Notes: generated by a model from the letters alone, not told the origin. A stretch of 64,000 nt of DNA from Nocardioides caeni (GCF_004912195.1 NZ_STGW01000017.1:1-64000), one strand, 5' to 3'; shown: positions 49,945 to 59,200, counted from the first letter of the stretch. Numbers and translations are program-made.

Positions 49945-52302
49945 TCACGCCGGGGGTGCGTCGCGCAACAGGGCGTCGAGGAGCGCGATCGCGCCGGCCT
50001 TGTCGAGCGGGTCGTTGCCGTTGCCGCACTTCGGCGACTGGATGCACGACGGGCAGCCGGTGGCGCACTCGCAGCTGGCGATCGCCCCGCGGGTCGCGCG
50101 CAGCCAGGCGGCCGCGGTGCGGAAGCCGCGCTCGGCGAAGCCGGCGCCGCCGGGATGTCCGTCGTGGACGAAGACGGTCAGCTCGCCGGTGTCCGCGTGC
50201 CGGGCAGTGGAGACGCCGCCGATGTCCCACCGGTCGCAGGTGGCGAACAGCGGCAGCAGTCCGATCGAGCAGTGCTCGGCGGCATGTGCGGCTCCGGGCA
50301 GGTCGGCTGCGTCGAGCGCGGGCGTCGCGGTCAGCACGCTGTCGGGCACCGTCCACCACACCGCCGTCGTCGACAGCGTCCGCGGTGGCAGGTCGAGAGG
50401 TCGCTCGTCGATGACCTCGCCGGTGCGTGCCCGGCGCCGCAGGTAGGACGTCACCTGACTGGTCACGTCGACGATGCCGAACGACAGGTGGCACGCGCCC
50501 CAGGCCACCCGCTCCCGCTCCTCGGTGATCGTGATGTCGGTGACTTCCCGGGCGCTGGTGGTGAAGTCGGTGTCCTCGCGGCGCAGTGTCGCGACGTGCT
50601 CCTCCAGGTCGAGCTCCTCGACCAGCCAGGTCTCCCCGCGGTGCAGATAGACGGCGCCGGTGTGGGCGGTGCCGTGGGCCCGCCCGCCGTCGACCGTGCC
50701 GACGACCCGACCGGTGCCCGCCTCGACCAGCTGGACCTGTCGACCACCTGCCGACCGGATGTCGGCGAGGTCGGCGGCGCGGGAGCGGTCGGTCCAGAAC
50801 CAGCCGATCGCCCGGCGCCGGAGCAGGCCCTGCTCCACCAACGTGCGGAGCACCTCGCGCATCCGCGGTCCGAACAGCTCCGCGTCGGCGACGGTCACGG
50901 GCAGCTCCTGGGCTGCGGCGCACAGGTGCGGTCCCAGGACGTGCGGGTTGTCGGTGTCGAACGCCGTGCCCTCCACCGGCCGGCCGAGCAGCGCCTCGGG
51001 GTGGTGGACCAGGTAGGTGTCCAGTGGGTCGTCGCGCGCCACCATCACGCCGAGTGCGCCGCCGCCGTCACGCCCGGCCCGGCCGACCTGCTGCCAGAAG
51101 GCGGCGCGGGTGCCGGGATAGCCGGTGACCACGACGGCGTCGAGCCCGCTCACGTCGATGCCGAGCTCCAGCGCGTTCGTCGCGGCCATGCCGAGCAAAT
51201 GCCCCGAGCGGAGCTGACGCTCCAGCTCGCGGCGTTCCTCCGGGAGATAGCCGCCGCGGTAGGAGTCGATGCGGCCGGCCAGCGAGGGGTCCACCTCCGC
51301 GATCAGCTCCCCGGCCCGCTGGGCCACGGTCTCCACCCCGCGCCGCGACCGGACGAAGGCGAGCGTGCGGACGTCATCGACGACGAGATCCGCCAGCAGA
51401 TCAGCGGTCTCGGCCGTCGCCGGTCGCCGGACGGGCGCGCCGTTCTCACCCGTGTGCGAGGTCAACGGAGGCTCCCACAACCCCAGGACCAGCTCACCGC
51501 GCGGCGACCCGTCCTCGGTGACCTCGGTGACCGGCCGGCCGATCATCCGCGCCGCGGTCACCCCGGGCTCGGCCACCGTCGCCGACGCCAGGACGAAGCG
51601 GGGCTGCGCGCCGTGGTGGGCCGCGACCCGCTGCAACCGGCGCAGGATCTGCGCGACATGCGCACCGAAGACGCCGCGGTAGTGGTGGCACTCGTCCACC
51701 ACGACATGGTCGAGCGACTTGAAGAAGTGGTGCCACCGCTCATGGCCGGGCAGCAGCGAGCGGTGCAGCATGTCGGGATTGGTGAGGACGTACTCCGCAT
51801 GGTCGCGGGTCCACTCCCGCTCCTCCGGGGTGCTGTCGCCGTCATGCGTCGCGACCCGGACGTCGAGCCCGAGGTCCCGCAGCGACGCCCACTGGTCGTG
51901 CGCCAGCGCCTTCGTCGGCGCGAGATAGAGGGTGGAGGACCCGCGCTGCCCCCGCGGACCCCGCGCCGCACGGATCGCCGACAACGTCGGCAGCAGATAG
52001 GCGAGCGACTTCCCCGACGCCGTACCGGTCGACACCACGACGTCCTCGCCACGATGCGCCGCCTCCGCCGCCGCGACCTGGTGCGACCACGGACGCTCCA
52101 CCCCGCGCCGCCCGTACGACGCCACCAGCTCCGCGTCGGCCCACGCCGGCCAGGCCACGTGCTCGGCCGCCCGGGCCGGCCGGACCGCACGATGGGTCAG
52201 CCGATCGGCCCGCCCGGGCAGGGCCACCAGACGGTCCAGCAGCGCTGCCGGCGGGCGGCCGACACCCGTGCTCGGGACGGCGGAATCGGGCGCTGCGCTC
52301 AC
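49945..52302 (-). CDS. DEAD/DEAH box helicase with DUF1998-type zinc domain (Rv3649-like)
   Basis: A 785-aa SF2 helicase. Q-like motif RPWSHQVAAAEAAHRGEDVVVSTGTASGKSLAYLLP contains Walker A; DEAH-type box VVVDECHHYRGVFGAHVAQ; helicase C with ALELGIDVSGLDAVVVTGYPGT and FWQQVGRAGRDGGG. The C-terminal DUF1998 region ends with four Cys in CECATGCPSCIQSPKCGNGN, an iron-sulfur or zinc cluster as in MrfA-type repair helicases. The GTG at 52302 follows a GACAAT box by 6 nt and fits the 771-aa mycobacterial relative; earlier starts would add up to 66 residues. The tad cluster, this helicase and bldG are also adjacent in Streptomyces. Confidence 0.9.
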   Translation of the reverse strand: MSAAPDSAVPSTGVGRPPAALLDRLVALPGRADRLTHRAVRPARAAEHVAWPAWADAELVASYGRRGVERPWSHQVAAAEAAHRGEDVVVSTGTASGKSLAYLLPTLSAIRAARGPRGQRGSSTLYLAPTKALAHDQWASLRDLGLDVRVATHDGDSTPEEREWTRDHAEYVLTNPDMLHRSLLPGHERWHHFFKSLDHVVVDECHHYRGVFGAHVAQILRRLQRVAAHHGAQPRFVLASATVAEPGVTAARMIGRPVTEVTEDGSPRGELVLGLWEPPLTSHTGENGAPVRRPATAETADLLADLVVDDVRTLAFVRSRRGVETVAQRAGELIAEVDPSLAGRIDSYRGGYLPEERRELERQLRSGHLLGMAATNALELGIDVSGLDAVVVTGYPGTRAAFWQQVGRAGRDGGGALGVMVARDDPLDTYLVHHPEALLGRPVEGTAFDTDNPHVLGPHLCAAAQELPVTVADAELFGPRMREVLRTLVEQGLLRRRAIGWFWTDRSRAADLADIRSAGGRQVQLVEAGTGRVVGTVDGGRAHGTAHTGAVYLHRGETWLVEELDLEEHVATLRREDTDFTTSAREVTDITITEERERVAWGACHLSFGIVDVTSQVTSYLRRRARTGEVIDERPLDLPPRTLSTTAVWWTVPDSVLTATPALDAADLPGAAHAAEHCSIGLLPLFATCDRWDIGGVSTARHADTGELTVFVHDGHPGGAGFAERGFRTAAAWLRATRGAIASCECATGCPSCIQSPKCGNGNDPLDKAGAIALLDALLRDAPPA

Positions 52303-52459
52303 CCCCGGATTGTCGCAAGGAGGTCCGACGCCTTCCCACTCCGCGGGGCCCCCGTCTGCGCGGATTTGGTGCTCGTCGTGCGGGCCCGGTTGGGTCATGG
52401 TTTGATTGAGCCCACTACAAGGGCCATACAAGGACCGACTTGATTCCGGGGTGAGGGTC

Positions 52460-52783
52460 GTGAATCTGACACTGTCGACGCGCGAGGTCGGTGGTCGCAC
52501 CGTCGTCGCCGTGGGTGGCGAGATCGACGTCTACACCGCCCCCAAGCTCCGTGACACGATCACCGAGCTCGTCGCCGCAGGCACCTACCAGCTCGTCGTG
52601 GACATGCAGGACGTCGAATTCCTCGACTCCACCGGCCTCGGCGTCCTCGTCGGCGGCCTCAAGAAGGTCCGCGCCCACGACGGCTCCCTCGAGCTCGTCT
52701 GCAACGCCGACCGACTCCTCAAGATCTTTAAGATCACCGGCCTCGCCAAGGTCTTCGTCATCCACGACTCGCTGCCGGTTTGA
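52460..52783 (+). CDS. STAS-domain anti-sigma-factor antagonist, BldG-like
   Basis: A 107-aa STAS protein that should bind and release an anti-sigma factor depending on phosphorylation. It matches Streptomyces BldG along its whole length from memory: [57 protein letters not shown] with the phosphorylatable Ser in DSTG, and [14 protein letters not shown]. The GTG at 52460 gives the family N-terminus; an upstream GTG at 52451 is possible. It is next to the DUF1998 helicase, as in Streptomyces, but no anti-sigma-factor gene is adjacent. A long hairpin follows. Confidence 0.9.
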   Translation: MNLTLSTREVGGRTVVAVGGEIDVYTAPKLRDTITELVAAGTYQLVVDMQDVEFLDSTGLGVLVGGLKKVRAHDGSLELVCNADRLLKIFKITGLAKVFVIHDSLPV

Positions 52784-52852
52784 TGGCGCGAGCGCGTCGC
52801 CGCTGATCGACGCCTGCGGGGAGGCCGGCACCGGCGGCGTGGTGCTGCCTGG

Positions 52853-52948
52853 GTCCGATTCACCACGGTATGTAGGCGAGTTGTCACGTCCCGCGCGGAA
52901 CTCCGCCGCGGAACCGCCGGTTCGCCTACATACCGTGGTGAATCGGAC
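52853..52948. repeat. 27-bp perfect inverted repeat between bldG-like gene and hppA
   Basis: The arms 52853-52879 (begins GTCCGATTCACCACGG) and 52922-52948 (ends CCGTGGTGAATCGGAC) are exact reverse complements around 42 nt, which themselves can form a small GC-rich hairpin. Its position suits termination of the bldG-like transcript. It lacks a T run and is unusually long. Confidence 0.75.
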
Positions 52949-53014
52949 CACGGCCCCGACCCAGATCCTGTGACTCGCGTCACATCGTTCGTGTGTTCCG
53001 CGCTCAGGTCTGCG

Positions 53015-53076
53015 TAGACTCCGGGCCACGTTGTATGACCTGGGTCACATGACCCGAAGTGAACTCCCCCAGGAGG
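53015..53076 (+). promoter_or_regulatory. hppA leader: -10 box, palindrome and strong Shine-Dalgarno
   Basis: A TAGACT box (53015-53020) is the probable -10 element. The transcribed leader then contains the palindrome GGGTCA-CA-TGACCC (53042-53055) and the ribosome-binding site AGGAGG (53071-53076), 7 nt before the ATG. This gene is therefore leadered, unlike most single genes here. The palindrome could be an operator downstream of the start site. Confidence 0.55.
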
Positions 53077-53083
53077 CAGTCGC

Positions 53084-55423
53084 ATGCCCCATCCGTATCT
53101 GGCCGATGTCGAAGTGACCGGGGGCAATCTCGTCCTCGTGCTGGTGGTGGCAGCCATCGGCCTCGGGTCGCTGGCCATGGCCACCCTGTTCCGGACCGAG
53201 GTGCTCCGCGCCGGCGAGGGCACGCCCAAGATGCAGGAGATCGCGCAGGCGGTGCAGGAGGGGGCCAATGCCTACCTCACCCGCCAGTTCCGCACGCTGA
53301 CGATCTTCGCGGCGATCGCCTTCGTGGTGCTGCTGGCCCTGCCGGCGCACACGGCGGACGGGGCCGACGGCCTCCAGTCGGAGTGGGCGGTGCGGATCTT
53401 CCGCTCGGTCTTCTTCCTCGTGGGCGCAGGCTTCTCCGCCGCGATCGGCTTCCTGGGCATGTCACTGGCAGTCCGCGCCAACCTGCGGGTCGCCGCAGCG
53501 GCGGAGACCGAGGGCCGCGACCCGGCGATGAACATCGGCTTCCGCACGGGCGCGGTCGTCGGCATGGCGACCGTCGGCCTGGGCCTCCTCGGAGCGAGCA
53601 TCGTCGTCCTGGTCTTCCAGAGCTCCGCGCCCAACGTGCTGGAGGGCTTCGGCTTCGGCGCGGCACTGCTCGCGATGTTCATGCGGGTCGGCGGCGGCAT
53701 CTTCACGAAGGCCGCCGACGTCGGCGCCGACCTCGTCGGCAAGGTCGAGCAGGGCATCCCCGAGGACGACCCGCGCAACGCGGCGACGATCGCCGACAAC
53801 GTCGGTGACAACGTCGGCGACTGCGCCGGCATGGCGGCCGACCTGTTCGAGTCCTACGCCGTCACGCTGGTCGCCGCGCTGATCCTCGGCTCGCAGGCGT
53901 TCGGCGACAAGGGCCTGGTGTTCCCGTTGCTCATCCCGGCGATCGGAGCGATCACCGCGGTGATCGGCACCTACCTGTGCAAGCCCCGCGCCGGCGAGAG
54001 CGGCCTGACCACGATCAACCGGGCGTTCTACCTCTCCGCGGCGATCAGCCTCGTCGGGTGCGTCGCCCTGTCGTTCATCTACCTCCCGGGCGACTGGAGC
54101 GACTTCGGCACCGGCGTCGACGCGGACGTCGCCCCCGGGATCTTCGCCTCCGGCGCGGTCGTGATCGGCATCGTGCTGGCGGCCGCGATCCTCGCGCTCA
54201 CCGGCTACTTCACCGGCACCGAGCACCGCCCGGTCAAGGACGTCGCCCAGACCTCGCTGACCGGCCACGCGACCGTGATCCTCTCCGGCCTCTCCGTCGG
54301 ACTGGAGTCGGCGGTCTACACCGCGATCGTCATCGGGTCCGCTGTCTTCGGTGCCGCGCTGCTGGCCGGTGGTGCCGTCGAGCTCGCGCTCTTCGCCGTC
54401 GCCCTCGCCGGCTGCGGACTGCTCACGACCGTCGGTGTCATCGTCGCGATGGACACCTTCGGCCCGGTCTCCGACAACGCCCAGGGCATCGCGGAGATGT
54501 CCGGCGACGTCAGCGAGGGCGGCGCGCAGATCCTCACCGAGCTGGACGCGGTCGGCAACACCACCAAGGCCATCACCAAGGGCATCGCGATCGCGACGGC
54601 CGTCCTCGCCGCGAGCGCGCTGTTCGCGTCGTACGTCCAGACCGCCCTGGAGTCCTACGGCGACGCGCTGCCGGACGCCACCCTCGACGACGCCCTCGGC
54701 TTCCTGCAGATCTTCAGTGTCTACGACGCCAAGGTGATCGTCGGCGCCCTGCTCGGTGCGGGCGTGGTGTTCCTCTTCTCGGGCCTGGCGATCAACGCCG
54801 TCGGTCGTGCGGCGGGCGCCGTGGTCTATGAGGTACGACGCCAGTTCCGCGACATCCCCGGGATCATGGAGGGCACCGGCCGGCCGGAGTACGGCCGGGT
54901 CGTCGACATCGTGACGCGCGACTCGCTGCGCGAGCTGGCCACCCCGGGCATCCTCGCGATCCTGAGCCCCATCGCCGTCGGCTTCGGTCTCGGCGTCGGC
55001 CCGCTGGCCGGCTTCCTCGTCGGCGCTATCGCGACCGGCACCCTGATGGCGGTCTTCCTCGCCAACGCCGGTGGTGCGTGGGACAACGCCAAGAAGCTGG
55101 TCGAGGACGGACACCACGGCGGCAAGGGCTCGGAGGCCCACGCCGCCACCGTCACCGGCGACACGGTGGGCGACCCGTTCAAGGACACCGCCGGCCCGGC
55201 GATCAACCCGCTGCTCAAGGTGATGAACCTGGTCTCGCTGCTCATCGTCGCCGCCGTGGTCGACCTGTCCTACGGCGAGAGCGAGAACGACGTCGTGCGG
55301 ATCCTGATCGCCCTGGCGGCGGCAGCGGGCATCTTCGCGGCCGTCTACATCTCCAAGCAGCGCACGTCGGCGCTGACCGACGACGCGCCGGCGCCACCCG
55401 CGCCGTCGCTCGACAAGAGCTAG
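53084..55423 (+). CDS. hppA: Membrane-bound proton-translocating pyrophosphatase, K+-independent type
   Basis: A 779-aa integral membrane enzyme with about 16 spans that couples PPi hydrolysis to H+ pumping. The substrate motif DVGADLVGKVE (D212-E222) is followed by DDPRNAATIADNVGDNVGDCAGMAADLFES. Later comes DTFGPVSDNAQGIAEMS. In GNTTKAITKG the residues K495 and T498 stand where K+-dependent enzymes have Ala and Gly, so it should not need K+. Its start is fixed by AGGAGG 7 nt upstream. In Streptomyces hppA also lies between bldG and topA. It may energise the membrane and remove PPi from biosynthesis. Confidence 0.95.
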   Translation: MPHPYLADVEVTGGNLVLVLVVAAIGLGSLAMATLFRTEVLRAGEGTPKMQEIAQAVQEGANAYLTRQFRTLTIFAAIAFVVLLALPAHTADGADGLQSEWAVRIFRSVFFLVGAGFSAAIGFLGMSLAVRANLRVAAAAETEGRDPAMNIGFRTGAVVGMATVGLGLLGASIVVLVFQSSAPNVLEGFGFGAALLAMFMRVGGGIFTKAADVGADLVGKVEQGIPEDDPRNAATIADNVGDNVGDCAGMAADLFESYAVTLVAALILGSQAFGDKGLVFPLLIPAIGAITAVIGTYLCKPRAGESGLTTINRAFYLSAAISLVGCVALSFIYLPGDWSDFGTGVDADVAPGIFASGAVVIGIVLAAAILALTGYFTGTEHRPVKDVAQTSLTGHATVILSGLSVGLESAVYTAIVIGSAVFGAALLAGGAVELALFAVALAGCGLLTTVGVIVAMDTFGPVSDNAQGIAEMSGDVSEGGAQILTELDAVGNTTKAITKGIAIATAVLAASALFASYVQTALESYGDALPDATLDDALGFLQIFSVYDAKVIVGALLGAGVVFLFSGLAINAVGRAAGAVVYEVRRQFRDIPGIMEGTGRPEYGRVVDIVTRDSLRELATPGILAILSPIAVGFGLGVGPLAGFLVGAIATGTLMAVFLANAGGAWDNAKKLVEDGHHGGKGSEAHAATVTGDTVGDPFKDTAGPAINPLLKVMNLVSLLIVAAVVDLSYGESENDVVRILIALAAAAGIFAAVYISKQRTSALTDDAPAPPAPSLDKS

Positions 55424-55440
55424 AGCTCAGCGCCGCTGTT

Positions 55441-56235
55441 GTGATCCGTCGTCTTCTCGGGATGCTGGCGGTGGTGGCCCTGGCCACCGCCGCCAGCGCG
55501 GCCGTGCCCTCGCCGTCGGCTGCCGTCGACGGCCACCAGTTCTGGACCCTCCCTCAGGGGCCGGGCTACACGAAGTCCGCGCGCGTCATCGGTCACTCGG
55601 CCAGCGGGCGGCGGATCGTCGCCTACTACCGCGGCTACGAGGGTGCCGAGCACGTGCTCCTCGTGCTCGGACAGATGCACGGCGACGAGTCGGCCGGGCG
55701 CCGGACGGCCGAGTTCGTCCGCGACCGGATCGTTCCCCGCGAGCGCACCGGCATCTGGGTCGTCGTGTCGATGAACCCCGACGGCGCCGCGCGCGGGACC
55801 CGCGCCAACGCCCGTGGCGTGGACCTCAACCGCAACTGGCCGACCAGCGGCTGGACCAGCGCCGGCCGGGGCGGCCGCTACTGGGGCGGTCCGCGCCGGG
55901 CCAGCGAGCCGGAGACCCGCGCGATGATCCGCTTCCTGCGCGAGATCAAGCCCGACTTCATCGCCTCGATCCACCAGCCCCTCGCCGCCATCGGCAGCAG
56001 CTCGCGCGGCGTCGCGTGGCAGCGTCGTCTCGCCAGCAACCTCGGCCTGCCGCGGCGCCACCTCGGCGTCGGCAACCCGTCGGGCACGGTCTCGCCCACC
56101 CTGACCGGCTGGTACGACAGCACCCTCGGTGCGCACGGGGTCGCCACGACGATCGAGTACGGCGCCAGCCCGCCGCGCAGCTTCGTCACCGTGCGTGCCG
56201 CCGACGGGATCACGAAAGCCGCGCTGGTGAGGTGA
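55441..56235 (+). CDS. Secreted M14-family zinc carboxypeptidase-like protein
   Basis: A 264-aa protein. A signal peptide (VIRRLLGMLAVVALATAASAAVP) precedes an M14 domain. The zinc ligands are in GQMHGDESAGRR (HxxE), the segment NPDGAARGTRANARGVDLNRNWP is typical of the MpaA/gamma-D-Glu-diaminopimelate group, the third ligand is the His in IASIHQPL, and the catalytic Glu is in TTIEYGAS. It probably trims peptidoglycan peptides outside the membrane. It lies 17 bp after hppA, so it may be read through from that promoter. Confidence 0.87.
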   Translation: MIRRLLGMLAVVALATAASAAVPSPSAAVDGHQFWTLPQGPGYTKSARVIGHSASGRRIVAYYRGYEGAEHVLLVLGQMHGDESAGRRTAEFVRDRIVPRERTGIWVVVSMNPDGAARGTRANARGVDLNRNWPTSGWTSAGRGGRYWGGPRRASEPETRAMIRFLREIKPDFIASIHQPLAAIGSSSRGVAWQRRLASNLGLPRRHLGVGNPSGTVSPTLTGWYDSTLGAHGVATTIEYGASPPRSFVTVRAADGITKAALVR

Positions 56236-56279
56236 CGCCGGACGCGGCGCCGCGTGCCGGCACGGCCTACGGTTGACCC

Positions 56280-57776
56280 GTGCTGCCCCTCGCCCTGTCC
56301 GGCCCCCTCCGCGACGCCCTCGTGGCCGCCGACTTCACCGTCGACTCCGTCAGCGACCTGCTCGGTCCCCAGGCCCACGCGGCGCTCTCGCGCAACGAGA
56401 CGACGCCCGCCCTCCGTCGTACGGCGGCTGCGGCTGAGCGCGGTCCGCTCGCGACGCTCGTGCGACTGTTCCTGCTGCAGGCCGCCGTGCCGCTGGACGA
56501 CGCGGAGCGGGCGCTGCCCGGGCTGGTCGACCGGCTCGCCAACGCCGGCTTCCTCGCGCAGAGCGTCGGCGAGGTCGGCGCCCGCCTGGACGTTCGTCCC
56601 TATGCCAGCGAGGACGGCGACCTGTGGGTCGTCAGCGACCTCACGCCCGGTCTCGACGGGATCGCGACGCGGGTGACGGGCGACTACGTGCTCGGCATCA
56701 GCCCGGCGTCGTCCAGCCTGGCCCAGCTGACCCTGCGCCACGACGTGGGGAGCGCGCTCGACCTCGGCACCGGCTGCGGCGTGCAGGCCCTGCACCTGGC
56801 GACCCACAGCGACCGCGTCGTCGCCACCGACGTCAATGCCCGCGCCCTGGCGATGGCGCGCTTCAACGCCGCGCTCAACGACGTCGACGACAAGGTCGAG
56901 GTCCGCGACGGCTCGTTCTTCGCGCCGGTGGCGGGCGAGCGGTTCGACCTGATCGCCACCAACCCGCCGTTCGTCATCTCGCCCGCGACCGGCGAGCGTC
57001 TCGTCTACCGCGACTCCGGCCTTCCCGGCGACCAGGTCGTCGAGCACATCGTCCGCACCGCGCCCGACCACCTCACCGAGGGCGGCTGGTGCCAGGTCCT
57101 CGCCAACTGGGTGATCGACGCCGACCGGCCGTGGGACGAGCGACTTGCCGGCTGGCTGCCCGCGGAGTGCGACGCATTCGTCGTGCAGCGCGAGGTCCTC
57201 GACCCGGCGTCGTACGTCGAGCTCTGGCTCAAGGACGCCGGTCACCACCCCTCCACCGGCGGCGACCCTCGGGCCTACGTCGACCGCTACGACACCTGGC
57301 TGTCGTGGCTCGAGCAGCAGGGCGTCGGCGGCGTGGGCTTCGGCTGGATCAACCTGCGGCGCAGCGACGTCGCCGATCCCGCGCGCGAGCTGCTCGAGTG
57401 GCCCTATGAGGTCGAGCAGCCCATCGCTCCGGCGATCGGCGAGTGGGCCGACGCCGCCGCGGCCGCCCGCACGGTCGACGCCGACAGCCGGCTGGTGCTG
57501 CGTCCCGACGTGCTGCAGGAGACCAGCGGCGCCGTCGGCGCGGAGGATCCCGCCGCCATCGTGGTGCGCCAGCAGCGCGGCTTCCGGCGAGCCCGCCGGG
57601 TCGACACGGTGACGGCGGCCGTGGTCGGAGCCAGCGACGGCGAGCTCCCACTCGGGCCGTTGGTCGACGCGGTCGGCCAGCTGCTGGACCGCGATCCCGC
57701 GAGCCTGCGCGAGGCCTACCTGCCCGAGCTGGCCGAGCTCGTGGCGGAGGGATTCCTCACGGTCGCGGAGGCTTGA
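56280..57776 (+). CDS. Class I SAM methyltransferase (DUF7059-like N-terminus)
   Basis: A 498-aa protein. The N-terminal 150 residues are a winged-helix-like region (LSGPLRDALVAADFTVDSVSDLLG). The middle holds a methyltransferase domain with motif I LDLGTGCGVQALHLATHS, the acidic motif VVATDVNARAL, and LIATNPPF, the NPPF catalytic motif of N-methyltransferases that act on Gln, Asn or a nucleobase. The C-terminal 150 residues have no known motif. Actinobacterial homologues lie near topA. The GTG at 56280 follows a TACGGT box (56268-56273) by 6 nt (leaderless). Confidence 0.85.
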   Translation: MLPLALSGPLRDALVAADFTVDSVSDLLGPQAHAALSRNETTPALRRTAAAAERGPLATLVRLFLLQAAVPLDDAERALPGLVDRLANAGFLAQSVGEVGARLDVRPYASEDGDLWVVSDLTPGLDGIATRVTGDYVLGISPASSSLAQLTLRHDVGSALDLGTGCGVQALHLATHSDRVVATDVNARALAMARFNAALNDVDDKVEVRDGSFFAPVAGERFDLIATNPPFVISPATGERLVYRDSGLPGDQVVEHIVRTAPDHLTEGGWCQVLANWVIDADRPWDERLAGWLPAECDAFVVQREVLDPASYVELWLKDAGHHPSTGGDPRAYVDRYDTWLSWLEQQGVGGVGFGWINLRRSDVADPARELLEWPYEVEQPIAPAIGEWADAAAAARTVDADSRLVLRPDVLQETSGAVGAEDPAAIVVRQQRGFRRARRVDTVTAAVVGASDGELPLGPLVDAVGQLLDRDPASLREAYLPELAELVAEGFLTVAEA

Positions 57777-57806
57777 GCCTGTGCCGGGTGCGGCAGACTG
57801 GCTCCC

Positions 57807-58913
57807 GTGACGAACGCAGGCTGGTATCCGGACCCCGCTGGTGCGCCCGACACCTATCGCTACTGGGACGGGCAGTCGTGGAGCCAGATGACCACGACGA
57901 GCCCGCCCGCTGCCGCGGCGCCGACCCCGCCTGCCGGTCCGCCGGCGCCGTCGGGTCCGCCCGCGCCGTCCGCCCCGCAGGGCCCCCAGGGCTATGGCGC
58001 GCTGCCGCCCGCCGGACCCACTCCGCCGCCGTACGGCGGACCGGGCCAGCCCGGTCAGCCCGGTCAGCCGTGGGGGCCGACACCGGCACCGGGTGCGCCC
58101 GGCGGAGGCGGCGGCAGCACCGGCAAGACCGTCGGGATCGTGATCGCGGCGGTGCTGGTCCTCGTGCTGCTCGGCCTGGGCGGCTTCTTCGGCGTCCGGG
58201 CGCTGACCGATGACGACGACTCCTCGCGTGCCTCCGATGGCGACAGCTCGGAGTCGACCGACGGCACCGACAGCACGGACAGCACTGACGAGCCGACGGA
58301 CGACTCGACCGACGACTCCACGGACGACCCGACCGATCCCTCGACCTCCAGCACGATCCGGCCGACCGGCATCCAGTGCACCGGCGGCGATCCCGAGCCG
58401 GCGAAGGATCCCGGCAAGCGGGTGAGGCTGCTGACGGGCGGCGGGCTGATGGTGCCGCGGCCGCAGGGCTTCGAGGCGTCGATCGCCTACTCCGACTCCC
58501 ACAGCTTCGCCGACGGGATCATCATCGCGGTCCGCCAGGCCAGCGACAGCTGGATCAACGAGATCGCCGTCGGCGGTCTGCCGCTCGCCAACGGGTTCAC
58601 CAGCCCCGAGCAGGCCGCGGAGATCATCATGCAGTGCCTGACCACCAACCCGATGATCTACTCCGGCTTCGAGAGCCGCACCGACCTGACCAACGAGGCG
58701 ATCAAGGTGGATGGCCGTGACGCCTGGCAGATCACCGCGGAGCTGCGGGTGGACGACAGCAAGGTGAGCGTCGAGGGCGACGTCGCGACGGTCGTGGTCG
58801 TCGACACCGGCAGCGCCGACCACTACGGACTGTTCCTCTCCGCCGCCACGATCGGTGAGCCCGACCAGATCGCGGTGGCCGAGCGCGCCCTGCGCCGCCT
58901 GACCCTCGACTGA
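57807..58913 (+). CDS. DUF2510 membrane protein
   Basis: A 368-aa protein. The N-terminal DUF2510 module (AGWYPDPAGAPDTYRYWDGQSWS, about residues 4-26) is followed by a Pro/Gly-rich linker with 9-nt-encoded GQP repeats, a transmembrane span (TVGIVIAAVLVLVLLGLGGFFGV, about residues 108-130), an acidic Ser/Asp/Thr stretch, and a C-terminal extracytoplasmic domain of about 180 residues. DUF2510 marks many actinobacterial single-span proteins; its function is unknown. The GTG at 57807 follows a CAGACT box by 7 nt. A 22-bp repeat array starts 5 bp after its stop. Confidence 0.82.
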   Translation: MTNAGWYPDPAGAPDTYRYWDGQSWSQMTTTSPPAAAAPTPPAGPPAPSGPPAPSAPQGPQGYGALPPAGPTPPPYGGPGQPGQPGQPWGPTPAPGAPGGGGGSTGKTVGIVIAAVLVLVLLGLGGFFGVRALTDDDDSSRASDGDSSESTDGTDSTDSTDEPTDDSTDDSTDDPTDPSTSSTIRPTGIQCTGGDPEPAKDPGKRVRLLTGGGLMVPRPQGFEASIAYSDSHSFADGIIIAVRQASDSWINEIAVGGLPLANGFTSPEQAAEIIMQCLTTNPMIYSGFESRTDLTNEAIKVDGRDAWQITAELRVDDSKVSVEGDVATVVVVDTGSADHYGLFLSAATIGEPDQIAVAERALRRLTLD

Positions 58914-58917
58914 CCCA

Positions 58918-59149
58918 CGAAGTGGGAGGTCTCGCTCCGCGAAGTGGGAGGTCTCGCTCCGCGAAGTGGGAGATCTCGCTCCGCGAAGTGGGAGATCTCG
59001 CTCCGCGAAGTGGAGGCGTGGTCATCTCGGCCGGGCGCAGGCGTCGGACCACCTCGACCGGCGAAGCCTCCCGCCTGGCGTGACCACTCCTCCCACTTCG
59101 CCCAGCCAGGGCTCCCACTTCGCCCAGCCAGGGGTCCCACTTCGCGGAG
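58918..59149. repeat. 22-bp direct-repeat array followed by inverted 22-bp repeats
   Basis: Four tandem copies of CGAAGTGGGAGRTCTCGCTCCG (58918-59005) are followed by a partial copy. About 70 bp later come two copies of a 22-bp unit and a partial third beginning TCCCACTTCG (59091, 59113, 59135). GAAGTGGGA and TCCCACTTC are reverse complements, so the two arrays face each other. This fills the 347-bp space before topA together with its promoter; no gene is seen in it. Confidence 0.85.
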
Positions 59150-59200
59150 GATGAGAGCCCACCACGGACGCCGCTCGCGACGGCGCTGGCCGGTACGCGC

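Noticed and set aside
58918..59149. CRISPR array
   Set aside because: The 22-bp units are directly adjacent with no spacers, part of the array is inverted, and there are no cas genes.
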